NCBI GenBank assembly: GCA_003220855.1
Contig: QHTP01000251.1
Location: forward strand, 1 to 7,192
DNA: 7,192 nucleotides
Reading direction: 5' to 3'
DNA from: Gemmatimonadota bacterium
GTDB taxonomy: Bacteria; Gemmatimonadota; Gemmatimonadetes; Gemmatimonadales; GWC2-71-9
In this document: piece by piece, positions 1 to 6,963 of the stretch
Numbering within the stretch: the first letter of the stretch is position 1
How the letters are laid out: each line of letters begins with the position of its first letter
Notes under the pieces: generated by a model
Database searches by the model: none
What the model saw: the letters and a program-made list of their open reading frames with translations, nothing else
Told to the model about the DNA's origin: nothing
Made by a program: the position numbers and the translations under genes

Positions 1-1
1 C

Positions 2-175
2 CACCGCGCGCACGTACGGGAGTGGGCATCCCGTGCTCGCCGGGATACCACAACCGGTCGGGACACTGCGGAGCTTGTGACGCTCTGGCACAACCTTTGG
101 GCGGACATTGAGGCTGGCGTGCGCCCGGCGGCCGCCGAGCGGCTCCGGGCGTGGACAGATCGGGGGGCGCGATGA
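2..175 (+). CDS. C-terminal fragment of an unrecognised protein (5' end outside window)
   Basis: A reading frame enters from the left edge and runs 57 codons to a TGA at 173-175. About three quarters of its codons end in G or C, as expected for coding sequence in this genome. The last third reads as a charged amphipathic helix, with ELVTLWHNLWADIEAG followed by RPAAAERLRAWTDRGAR and the stop. I do not recognise the family and assign no function. All three minus-strand frames are also open across this stretch, so openness alone does not prove the frame. The choice rests on codon third positions, the helix-like composition, and the stop falling 85 bp before a convincing downstream start. The gap to the next gene makes tight co-translation unlikely, but co-transcription is possible. 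Confidence 0.42.
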   Translation, partial: HRAHVREWASRARRDTTTGRDTAELVTLWHNLWADIEAGVRPAAAERLRAWTDRGAR

Positions 176-249
176 TGGATTTCGGGCCGCCTCGGGCGGG
201 AGTGGCAAGATCGGCTGTGATCAGTAGCTTCAACCCCCTCCGCCTCCTC

Positions 250-254
250 AGGGG
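250..254 (+). promoter_or_regulatory. Ribosome binding site for the propeller-ankyrin gene
   Basis: AGGGG lies 6 bases upstream of the ATG at 261 and supports that start. The same five bases can pair with CCCCT at 235-239 across a 10-base pyrimidine-rich loop, so the site could be partly occluded in the mRNA. No convincing -35/-10 promoter was seen in 176-260. Confidence 0.55.
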
Positions 255-260
255 CTCTCC

Positions 261-2591
261 ATGAAGCTGTGGTCCTTCCTCTTTCTCGCCGGTCCTGCCC
301 TCGCGCAAAGTCCTCGCGGTCTCCCCGTGCCGATCGGGGCGCGCGTCAAGATCGAAGGCGCGACGGACGCGCAATCGGTGGAAGGAACCGTGCTCGCCTG
401 GCGTCAGGATACGCTCCTGGTGTTGGGAAAAGAGCGCCCGGACACCGTGCACGTGGCGGCGAGCGCACTGAAAAAGCTGCGCGTCGTGGAGAGTCCGGCG
501 TTGTGGCGCTACACGAGCCCCAGCAACATCAACTTTTACCGCACCGTGGAGATCCCTCGAGCCTACGATCGCACGTCGGCGTCGGGTGACGCGTTCGAAT
601 CAGTCCTGATCCTTGGGAACAAGACGGAGCTCGTGGGCATCAATCCCGCGACCGGCACCGTGACTTGGTCGCGCAAAGATCTCGCAGATCTCAAGCAGGC
701 CGCGATGGACATCGTCGGGTCGACCGGCTTCGGCCTCATCACCCTCGGCGACACGATGCAGACGATCGACCTACGCTCGGGGCAGAAGCGCTGGGACAGT
801 GCCACACTGTCGTTCGCGGGAGTGCGTGGGTGGCTCCCGTCACCCAATGCGGATACCGCGATCATCATCCTGGGTCGCACCGCGCGCAGCGCTTGGACGC
901 TCGTGGCCGTTGACGTCGCGACCGGCAAAGTCCGCTGGCGGCAAGACAGCGCCTTCACCGTCGAGCCAAAGTCATTCTCGACCAAGGGCGTCTCCTACCT
1001 GTTCGGGAATCAGCTGCCGTTTGCCGACACCGACAGCTCGTTGGTGCTCTATCTCAGCACCGATGGCCCGGTACGTCTGGATGCGCGCAGCGGTGCCGTG
1101 CTCTGGCGCGGCACCGCCCTCAAGGCAGCGAAATTGCCGCTGCGCTCGGACGCGTACGCGTCGATTGTCCAGCGGCGCGGCGTGCTGTTCGTCCCCTCCG
1201 GTGACAGCCTGCTCGCGCTGCGCAGCAGCGACGGGGGGATGGTGTGGAGTACCCCGCGCTTCAAGGACAAAGTCCTGCGCACCATGCCGACCTCGCGCGG
1301 ACTGGTCGTGCGCGGCGACGAATGGTTCACCCTGCTCGACCCCGAGAACGGCCACGCCCTGTGGCACGCCACCCTGGCGCTGAAGAACACGACCTGGGAC
1401 GTGCTGCGCGGCGACACCGATTACGTCGTGAGCGACAAGCGTGTCGTCGCCATCGACATTCGGGACGGCAGCGTGCGGACCATCGCCGAAGTGGACTTCA
1501 AGGAGCGCGAGCGGCCGGGCGGCATTACGGTTTGGAAAGAGGGGATCATCCTCAACTCCTGGCACAACCTGCTGCTCGTCGACCGCAAGGGGACCCTGCG
1601 CTACCAGCACGAGTATCCCTCGCCCAAGTCGAGTTTCGGCGAGCTCATCAATCCGATGGTGAACGACATCATGCGCCCGACGACGCGGTGGGTGGGCTCG
1701 CGCATTTTCTTCTACACGAGCCTCGCGGACCCGCAGGGCCATGAAGGGTTTTGCGTCGTCGAAGTCGATCCCACCGATGGCCACGAGGCGGCGCGTCTCT
1801 GGTTCAACGGGCGTGTTCCAACCTACCTGCTCGACGGACCCACGGCCGCCGCATACTACCGCCGCGACGACCAGACGGTGGACGCGCTGCCTCTGCTCGA
1901 CGGCGGCGACCTGGACCACGCCTCCCGGAACGGGCTCAGCAGTGTGGTCGAGCGGCTCCTCGGCATGGGTCTGAGTGCCGCGGCGCCCCGCAGCGACGGC
2001 TGGACGCCGCTGCATCTCGCGGCGTACGGCGGGCACGCCGACGTCGTGCGGCTGCTGCTCGGCCACGGCGCCAAAGCCGATGCCACAACGCCGCAGGGAT
2101 GGACGCCGTGGACGCTCGCGCTGCGTGAGCGGCACGACAGTCTCGCGCAGGCACTGCGCGGTAATGCGGACACGAACTCCGCCGGAGCGGCGGCGGCCAA
2201 CGCGCTGCGAATGGCGCGGCAAGGCAGGATCCCGGACGCGCTGGCCCAGGTGAGCCTGGGAGTCGCGCGCGATTCAAGCCTCGGTCTGTGGCCGTCCGTC
2301 TGGCGCGGGGTGTGTTGGCAGGGCTCGCTCGCGGGTCAGGCCGGCGCGGTGCTCCAGGTCTGCGATCGCGCGGTCGATCGCACGCCGCCCGACGACTCGG
2401 ACTACGACTCGGCGCTCTTGTCGCGGGCAATCGCGCGCGCGCTTTCGGGCAACTTGGCCGGCGCAGCGACCGATCTCGAGACCTCCGGCGCGTCCGCGGA
2501 CGACAACGGCTCTTGGGGCCGTTGGATCGCTGCGTTGCGCCAGGGACGGAATCCGTTTACGCCGGCGGTCTTGGACGCTATGCAGCGATAG
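261..2591 (+). CDS. Exported PQQ-like beta-propeller protein with ankyrin repeats and TPR-like C-terminus
   Basis: This 776-residue protein starts with a clear Sec signal peptide: hydrophobic stretch MKLWSFLFLAGPALA, likely cleaved before Q16. Residues about 22-76 form a small beta-rich domain (VPIGARVKIEG, then EGTVLAWRQDTLLVL) that probably folds as an SH3-like barrel. Residues about 80-520 are a PQQ-like beta-propeller. It has about eight or nine recurring strand motifs of the type 'hydrophobic-D-x-x-xGxxxW', for example near residues 125-136 (INPATGTVTW), 169-178, 217-226, 273-282, 318-329, 358-368 and 398-405. Residues about 548-636 are two to three ankyrin repeats; the clearest is at 578-610, with GWTPLHLAAYGGHADVVRLL. 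Residues about 641-774 are helical and TPR-like, ending in WIAALRQGRNPFTP, a tail I associate with TPR proteins. I see no quinoprotein dehydrogenase catalytic residues, so a binding or scaffolding role is more likely than enzymatic PQQ use. It probably acts in the periplasm or at the cell surface. Its partners are unknown. Confidence 0.88.
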   Translation: MKLWSFLFLAGPALAQSPRGLPVPIGARVKIEGATDAQSVEGTVLAWRQDTLLVLGKERPDTVHVAASALKKLRVVESPALWRYTSPSNINFYRTVEIPRAYDRTSASGDAFESVLILGNKTELVGINPATGTVTWSRKDLADLKQAAMDIVGSTGFGLITLGDTMQTIDLRSGQKRWDSATLSFAGVRGWLPSPNADTAIIILGRTARSAWTLVAVDVATGKVRWRQDSAFTVEPKSFSTKGVSYLFGNQLPFADTDSSLVLYLSTDGPVRLDARSGAVLWRGTALKAAKLPLRSDAYASIVQRRGVLFVPSGDSLLALRSSDGGMVWSTPRFKDKVLRTMPTSRGLVVRGDEWFTLLDPENGHALWHATLALKNTTWDVLRGDTDYVVSDKRVVAIDIRDGSVRTIAEVDFKERERPGGITVWKEGIILNSWHNLLLVDRKGTLRYQHEYPSPKSSFGELINPMVNDIMRPTTRWVGSRIFFYTSLADPQGHEGFCVVEVDPTDGHEAARLWFNGRVPTYLLDGPTAAAYYRRDDQTVDALPLLDGGDLDHASRNGLSSVVERLLGMGLSAAAPRSDGWTPLHLAAYGGHADVVRLLLGHGAKADATTPQGWTPWTLALRERHDSLAQALRGNADTNSAGAAAANALRMARQGRIPDALAQVSLGVARDSSLGLWPSVWRGVCWQGSLAGQAGAVLQVCDRAVDRTPPDDSDYDSALLSRAIARALSGNLAGAATDLETSGASADDNGSWGRWIAALRQGRNPFTPAVLDAMQR

Positions 2592-2604
2592 ATAGCCTCC
2601 TCTG

Positions 2605-3510
2605 CTACTTGAGCGCCTCGTTGAGCAACGCCGCCAAGCGGTAGCCCGCCAGGGCGATCCGCCCGTCCGAGACCTTCAGCGCTTCGGCCTCGTAGGCGGC
2701 CGAAGGGGCGCTGCCCCGACTGACTCCCGCGTACACGACGGTCTGGGCGAGGCGGAGCCCTTCCTGGGCCCAGCCCGACACATCCGCCGACGGCGGCACC
2801 CGCGCCTCGGTCCCCTCGATCCGCTGGGCCATGCGGCTCGCGTACGCGATGGAATCCTCGCCCGGCTCGGGTGCGACGCTTGCGTCGAGTATGCGGTCCC
2901 AGTAGCCGTGCAGGTTACGGTCGTCGTCGAGACGGAACGTGTTGCCGCCCGCGTCGCCGTGCGGGAGCGGGTCGTCCGTGGTGACGCGCGAGCTGCAATG
3001 CAGCGGCTGGTGGACGTCGCCCACGAGGTGAAGCAGCCAGGCGAGGGCGACGGCTCTGGTAGTATCGGCGGCGCTCGAATCGACGAGCGTCGCACGCAGC
3101 GCAACGATGCGCTCCACGGCGTTGAGCGAATCGGGGGCGGGGCCGGGGCGGGGGCCGGGAAGGTCGTGCGCCTGGCCGTTTTCCACGTCCCAGTAGAAGT
3201 CGGCGTAGTGCCACGTGGGATGGTGGTAGACGTGCCACGCCTGGTTGCGGTTGCGCACCAGGTCGGCCCAGGTGGCGGCGTTCAGGAACAGCGCGCGATC
3301 ACGCGCTGCGTCGCTGCCGTCGGCGGGGCGGAGCGAGGCGAAATTGGCGAGCGCGGGGCCGTGCAGCAGCAGCTCGACGGCGCGGGCACGGGCGCGCGGG
3401 GTCATGTGCTCCCAGGCGATCGCGGCGACGGTGCGGTGGCCGGCGGCGTCCCACAGCGCGGACGCCGGCAGCGCAAGCAGGGCGGCGGAAAGGATGGCGG
3501 CGCGGCTCAC
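2605..3510 (-). CDS. Exported S1/P1-type zinc-dependent nuclease
   Basis: This 301-residue protein belongs to the S1/P1 nuclease family (phospholipase C/P1 fold). These are trinuclear zinc enzymes that cut single-stranded DNA and RNA and have 3'-nucleotidase activity. The signal peptide is MSRAAILSAALLALPASA. Every expected zinc ligand can be matched by spacing to P1 nuclease: W20 and H25 (WDAAGH), D83 (TWADLVR), H101 (WHYADFYW), H161 and D165 (HLVGD), H171 (HQPLH), H201 and D205 (HGYWD). The GGN element after H171 is also present, at 188-190. I chose GTG at 3510 because it gives a textbook signal peptide and overlaps the upstream Uma2 stop in a GTGA arrangement. The frame stays open much further upstream, to 3876, but that part only shadows the Uma2 gene. 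No strong Shine-Dalgarno precedes the GTG, which fits translational coupling. A Pro/Gly-rich stretch at about residues 117-126 is unusual. The likely role is extracytoplasmic nucleic acid degradation and nutrient scavenging. Confidence 0.92.
   Translation of the reverse strand: MSRAAILSAALLALPASALWDAAGHRTVAAIAWEHMTPRARARAVELLLHGPALANFASLRPADGSDAARDRALFLNAATWADLVRNRNQAWHVYHHPTWHYADFYWDVENGQAHDLPGPRPGPAPDSLNAVERIVALRATLVDSSAADTTRAVALAWLLHLVGDVHQPLHCSSRVTTDDPLPHGDAGGNTFRLDDDRNLHGYWDRILDASVAPEPGEDSIAYASRMAQRIEGTEARVPPSADVSGWAQEGLRLAQTVVYAGVSRGSAPSAAYEAEALKVSDGRIALAGYRLAALLNEALK
3133..3159 (+). other. G-quadruplex-forming tract inside the S1/P1 nuclease gene
   Basis: The plus strand has five G-runs of 5, 4, 4, 5 and 3 bases separated by loops of only 1, 2, 1 and 2 bases, which exceeds the usual four-run quadruplex consensus. 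It lies on the template strand of the minus-strand nuclease gene and encodes the Pro/Gly-rich segment around residues 117-126 of that protein. The motif is directly visible. Folding in the cell and any effect on transcription are inference. Confidence 0.7.
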
Positions 3511-4058
3511 ACCGGCCGGAACAACTCTGCCACCGAAAGCACGAGCGGCGCGACGGCCCCCGTAGGCAGCCATTGGACCCGCTCGCGCTCGACTCTGGGG
3601 AGGGCCACCTCCGGGGTCCATACCTCCACGAAGTGCTCGTCCGGTTCCACGACCCAGTAGGCGGGGATACGCATCTCCTGATAAAGCCGGCGCTTGGTGA
3701 AGCGGTCGGCGCGAGCCGTCGTGGGACTCAGCACCTCGACGACCAGCTCGAGCCGGCGCAACCGCGTCCAGTCGAGCGTGCGGACTTCCGCAATGGGGAC
3801 GAGGCAAAGGTCCGGCTGCACGAGCACGTCGGGAGCCCCCCAGGAGACGTCGGCCACCGCGGCGAACAGGTACCACTCGGGATGGCCCAGGAGATACGCC
3901 TTGAGCTCATCGTGCAGGCGGTCGACGACGATCTGGTGCCACATGCGGGGAGCGGGCGTCACCAGCAGCTCCCCGTGCACCGTTTCGTACCGGTTGCCGT
4001 CGTCGGGGAGCGCGCGGACCATGTCGGACGTGTAATAGATCGGCGCCGCCATACCCAT
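3507..4058 (-). CDS. Uma2 family (DUF820) PD-(D/E)XK nuclease-fold protein
   Basis: This 183-residue protein matches the Uma2/DUF820 family in length and motif order. RYETVHGELL (23-32) is the family N-terminal motif. H41 lies in the following helix, QPDL at 81-84 carries the core Asp (D83), and LVVEVLSPTT (105-114) carries E108. K122 lies in RFTKRRLYQE, followed by the IPAYWVVEP strand at 131-139. D83, E108 and K122 form a plausible metal-binding nuclease core. The family is widespread and often annotated as an endonuclease, but its biological role is poorly established. No signal peptide is seen, so it is probably cytoplasmic. I start at ATG 4058 because GAGGA lies 9 bases upstream. A second ATG follows two codons later, and a TTG at 4088 would add ten residues with no family similarity. 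It is the first gene of a two-gene operon whose stop overlaps the start of the S1/P1 nuclease gene. Confidence 0.87.
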   Translation of the reverse strand: MGMAAPIYYTSDMVRALPDDGNRYETVHGELLVTPAPRMWHQIVVDRLHDELKAYLLGHPEWYLFAAVADVSWGAPDVLVQPDLCLVPIAEVRTLDWTRLRRLELVVEVLSPTTARADRFTKRRLYQEMRIPAYWVVEPDEHFVEVWTPEVALPRVERERVQWLPTGAVAPLVLSVAELFRPV

Positions 4059-4067
4059 ATGATCGAG

Positions 4068-4072
4068 TCCTC
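4068..4072 (-). promoter_or_regulatory. Ribosome binding site of the Uma2 gene
   Basis: GAGGA on the minus strand sits 9 bases before the ATG at 4058. It favours this start over the ATG at 4052 (15 bases away) and over the upstream TTG at 4088. Confidence 0.6.
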
Positions 4073-4125
4073 GGCCGCGGGTTGGCAAGACAGCACGGCT
4101 CCATCATGCGACGGGCGGGGCGTTC

Positions 4126-4150
4126 CTGCGGCATCGTTTCATTGCCGCAG
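4126..4150. repeat. Perfect 8-bp inverted repeat (possible operator or hairpin)
   Basis: CTGCGGCA at 4126-4133 and TGCCGCAG at 4143-4150 are exact reverse complements separated by a 9-base, T-rich spacer. The position, between divergent genes, is where a dimeric repressor or activator would bind; half-site centres are 17 bp apart. As RNA it would form a stable stem with a 9-base loop. No T-tract follows on either strand, so an intrinsic terminator is unlikely. Confidence 0.55.
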
Positions 4151-4301
4151 CGAGCGAACCCACGCCGAGCCGGAGAGCTCCACCTTCCCCAATAGCGCGG
4201 CCTTCCCAGGATCGTAGCGTCACCATGTAAGGCTCCAGTCAGGGCCGCAACCTTTTGCCGCCGTCCCGCGTCCAAGCGGGTATCCCAGCCCCGTGACCAC
4301 C

Positions 4302-6962
4302 ATGTCGAGACTCACCGTCCTCCTCGCCGTGCTGTGCGCCCCTTCCTTGACAGCGCAGAACGTCCATCCGACGCCGCCGCCGGAGGTCCAGGCGGTGCCG
4401 CTGCACGAGGAGATTCATCTGGACGGTCGGCTCGACGAAGCGGTGTGGCAGAGCGCGCCGGCGGCGAGCGGCTTGCGTCAGGCACAGCCGCACGAGGGCG
4501 AGCTCGCGACGCAGCGCACGGAGGTTCGCTTCGCGTTCGACGCTGCGGCGCTGTACGTCGGCGCCCGCATGTACGACGACTCGGGGGCGCGCGGCGTGCG
4601 CACTCGCCTCGTGCGGCGCGACGCGGACATGAACTCCGATTATCTCGAGGTGATTTTCGATACGTACCACGATCACATCGGCCGGCTGTTTTTTCAGGTC
4701 AATCCATCGGGCGTGAAATACGATGCCAATGGTCTGGGCGGCGGCGGGGACCCGTCGTGGGATCCGATCTGGGAGGTGAGGACCACCATCGATTCGCTCG
4801 GCTGGACGGCGGAGATGCGCATTGCGTTCTCGCAGCTCCGGTTCCGCTCGACCAGGGACGAGCAGACCTGGGGACTGCAGATCTGGCGTCAGGAGAACCG
4901 TCTCAACGAGCTGTCGCAGTGGGCGTTCTGGAAGCTCAACGAAACCGGCGGCCCCTCGAAGTTCGGGCACCTGCGCGGGCTCGTCATCCACAGCGCGCCG
5001 GGCCGCGCCGAGGTGTTGCCCTACGTCGTCGGCCGCTCGAGCAACGTCCCCGGCTCGGTGGGCGATCCGTTTTACGACCCGCACGCCATGGATGGCCGCG
5101 TCGGCCTGGACGGACGCGTGCTGCTCACCTCGAACCTCACGCTGAACGCGACGGTGAACCCCGACTTTGGACAGGTCGAGGTCGATCCGGCCGTCGTGAA
5201 TCTCACCGACTTCGAGACGTCCCTCGACGAGCGGCGGCCGTTCTTCGTCGAGGGCGCGGGGTACTTCGGCCTCGGCGGGCTGAGCTGCTTCTTCTGCTCG
5301 AACGTGTCGAGCCTGTCGATGCTCAGCACGCGCCGCATCGGTCGCGCGCCGCAGCTGACGGCCTACCGTGACAGCTTGGACGAGTTCGTCGACGAGCCGC
5401 AGACCACGACCATCCTCGGCGCGGCAAAGTTGACCGGCCGCACGCCCAGCGGCTGGTCGATCGGCGCCCTCGATGCCGTGACCAGGCGCGAGCAGGCCCT
5501 GGTCCAGCGCCTCGACTCGAGCCGCGTGACGTATACGGTCGAGCCGCTGACGAATTATTTCGTGAGCCGCGTGACCAAGGATCTAGGCGGCGGCGCGACC
5601 CAGATCAAACTGATGGGCACGTCCGTGTACCGTAGCCTCGACGATTCGTTCGCCATCAGCACACTGGCGCGGCGCAGCTCCGCGCTGGGCGTCGGGGCGA
5701 CCACGTGGTGGGGCAAGCGGACCTACGATCTCAATGTGCAGCTCGCGGCCACTCGAATCGTCGGCGACACCGCGGCCATCGAGCAGGTGCAGACGTCCCC
5801 GCGCCACTACTTCCAACGTCCGGATCGCGGCGCGCCGCTCGATCCCACCCGTACGTCATTGACCGGGCTCGGTGCGTACGCGCGCGTCGCGCGAGATGAG
5901 GGCAGCCTGCAGTGGGAAGTGTCGGGCAACATGCGCACACCGGGATTCGACAACAACGACATCACGTTCTTCAGAAACGCCGATTATATCTGGATGAGCG
6001 CCAATATCCTCCCGCTGTGGACCAAGCCCACAAGGTGGTACCGGCAGCTCCTGTTCATCGGCGGCGGCCAACAGCAATACAATTTCGAGGGCGATCTCAC
6101 GGATCGGCAGCTGCAAGTGTATGGTCAGATGCAAACGCTCAACTACTGGAACTGGAGCTCGTACTGGATTCACCGGCCGGAACTTTTCGACGACCGGCTG
6201 ACCCGCGGCGGTCCCGTTGTGCGTCGTCCGGGGCGCGACATCTGGTTCGCGAGCGTGAACACAGACTCCCGCAGGCGCATCGTGGTCAACGCCACCGGGC
6301 AGGTCGGATGCGATCGCGAGGGATACTGTAACCGCTCGTTCGGTGTTCAGGCCCAGGTCCGCCCGTCGTCGAGTGTGCAGCTCAGCCTCGGACCGTCGTG
6401 GAGTCGGAGCGCGAGCGGCGCGCAGTACGTGCAGACCGTCACGGATGCTTCCGCGACGGCGTTCTACGGCCACCGCTACGTGTTTGCGGCATTGGTCGAC
6501 AACACACTCGCCATGGAGACGCGGCTGAACGTCACGTTCTCCCCAGCTTTGACGCTCGAGGTGTACGCCCAGCCGCTGATCGAGAGCGACGCGTATTCCG
6601 GTTATCGCGAATTCGCCGCCCCCCGCCAGCTCCGGAAGCTGATCTATGGAGTCGACGTCGGCACCGATTCCGTGCCGGCTGGAGCGCCGCAGCAACACTG
6701 GATCGACCCGGACGGGCCGGCCGGGCCCGCGCCGAAGTTCCTGATCACCGATCCCAGCGTCACGTTGCGCTCGCTCCGCGGCAATGTCGTGCTCCGCTGG
6801 GAGTACCGCCCCGGCTCGACCCTGTTTCTCGTCTGGACTCGCAATGGGTCGTCGCAGCTGGAGCGCGGCCAGATCGACTTCAGAGATGACGCCGGGGCGC
6901 TGTTGCAGGGCCCGTCGTCGAATGTCGTTCTCTTGAAGGTGAATTATTGGCTGGGATCATAG
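4302..6962 (+). CDS. Exported CBM9-like/DUF5916 domain protein, probable outer-membrane beta-barrel
   Basis: This 886-residue protein opens with a signal peptide (MSRLTVLLAVLCAPSLTA, cleavage before Q19). Residues about 36-225 are a carbohydrate-binding family 9-like domain: IHLDGRLDEAVWQ at 38-50, then SDYLEVIFDTYHDH and RLFFQVNPSG. The remainder is a DUF5916 domain with its hallmark elements LNATVNPDFGQVEVDP (281-296), DERRPFFVEGAGYF (309-322) and the STRRIGR segment near 342-348. The long C-terminal part has alternating hydrophobic and polar residues rich in Tyr and Trp and ends in VVLLKVNYWLGS, which suggests a beta-barrel in the outer membrane. The substrate and function of this family are not established; glycan or polymer handling is an inference from the CBM9-like part. 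Two Cys pairs (C329/C332 and C670/C676) stand out. GTG at 4293, three codons upstream, is an alternative start; neither start has a strong Shine-Dalgarno, and I prefer the ATG. Confidence 0.87.
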   Translation: MSRLTVLLAVLCAPSLTAQNVHPTPPPEVQAVPLHEEIHLDGRLDEAVWQSAPAASGLRQAQPHEGELATQRTEVRFAFDAAALYVGARMYDDSGARGVRTRLVRRDADMNSDYLEVIFDTYHDHIGRLFFQVNPSGVKYDANGLGGGGDPSWDPIWEVRTTIDSLGWTAEMRIAFSQLRFRSTRDEQTWGLQIWRQENRLNELSQWAFWKLNETGGPSKFGHLRGLVIHSAPGRAEVLPYVVGRSSNVPGSVGDPFYDPHAMDGRVGLDGRVLLTSNLTLNATVNPDFGQVEVDPAVVNLTDFETSLDERRPFFVEGAGYFGLGGLSCFFCSNVSSLSMLSTRRIGRAPQLTAYRDSLDEFVDEPQTTTILGAAKLTGRTPSGWSIGALDAVTRREQALVQRLDSSRVTYTVEPLTNYFVSRVTKDLGGGATQIKLMGTSVYRSLDDSFAISTLARRSSALGVGATTWWGKRTYDLNVQLAATRIVGDTAAIEQVQTSPRHYFQRPDRGAPLDPTRTSLTGLGAYARVARDEGSLQWEVSGNMRTPGFDNNDITFFRNADYIWMSANILPLWTKPTRWYRQLLFIGGGQQQYNFEGDLTDRQLQVYGQMQTLNYWNWSSYWIHRPELFDDRLTRGGPVVRRPGRDIWFASVNTDSRRRIVVNATGQVGCDREGYCNRSFGVQAQVRPSSSVQLSLGPSWSRSASGAQYVQTVTDASATAFYGHRYVFAALVDNTLAMETRLNVTFSPALTLEVYAQPLIESDAYSGYREFAAPRQLRKLIYGVDVGTDSVPAGAPQQHWIDPDGPAGPAPKFLITDPSVTLRSLRGNVVLRWEYRPGSTLFLVWTRNGSSQLERGQIDFRDDAGALLQGPSSNVVLLKVNYWLGS

Positions 6963-6963
6963 C

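Larger units (their letters stand above)
4059..4301. promoter_or_regulatory. Divergent intergenic region between the Uma2 and DUF5916 genes
   Basis: This 243-bp stretch should hold promoters for both divergent transcription units, but I could not identify a convincing -35/-10 pair on either strand. Visible structure is a perfect 8-bp inverted repeat at 4126-4150, a weaker pairing of 4197-4204 with 4241-4248, and a short CCCGC/GCGGG hairpin at 4265-4280 just upstream of the DUF5916 start. Open frames here have no recognisable protein character. Confidence 0.5.

Noticed and set aside
187..199. CCGCC-TCG-GGCGG hairpin after the first partial gene, as a terminator
   Set aside because: The stem is only five pairs with a three-base loop and no T-tract follows. 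Such short dyads are common in GC-rich DNA.
972..2222. Long minus-strand open frame (416 codons) opposite the propeller gene
   Set aside because: It is a high-GC shadow frame rich in Arg, Val, Ala and His with no domain character. The plus-strand frame has clear propeller and ankyrin motifs.
2908..3660. Plus-strand open frame of 250 codons opposite the nuclease operon
   Set aside because: Val/Gly/Arg-rich antisense shadow of the S1/P1 gene, whose complete zinc-ligand set shows the true frame.
3511..3876. In-frame N-terminal extension of the S1/P1 nuclease to 423 residues
   Set aside because: The extra residues are Arg/Gly/Ala/Pro-rich with no family similarity and lie wholly over the Uma2 gene in another frame. 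The GTG at 3510 gives a proper signal peptide.
3507..4058. Uma2 with S1/P1 as a toxin-antitoxin or defence pair
   Set aside because: The S1/P1 protein is exported and is a standard catabolic family. No antitoxin-like protein, mobile element or other defence gene is nearby.
4059..4088. TTG start for Uma2 ten codons upstream
   Set aside because: The added residues do not resemble the family, and the ATG at 4058 has a well-placed GAGGA.
3907..4275. Minus-strand open frame spanning the intergenic region into Uma2
   Set aside because: It overlaps Uma2 in another frame, and its unique part is basic and low in hydrophobics with no recognisable pattern.
4059..4301. Sigma-70-type promoters in the divergent region
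   Set aside because: Candidate hexamers had poor matches or wrong spacing on both strands, so none is reported.
4239..5084. Minus-strand open frame opposite the start of the DUF5916 gene
   Set aside because: Arg/Asp/His-rich shadow composition with no recognisable motifs. The CBM9-like domain on the plus strand is unambiguous.
5856..6698. Minus-strand open frame of 280 codons opposite the DUF5916 barrel region
   Set aside because: Shadow of the coding strand; no family features.
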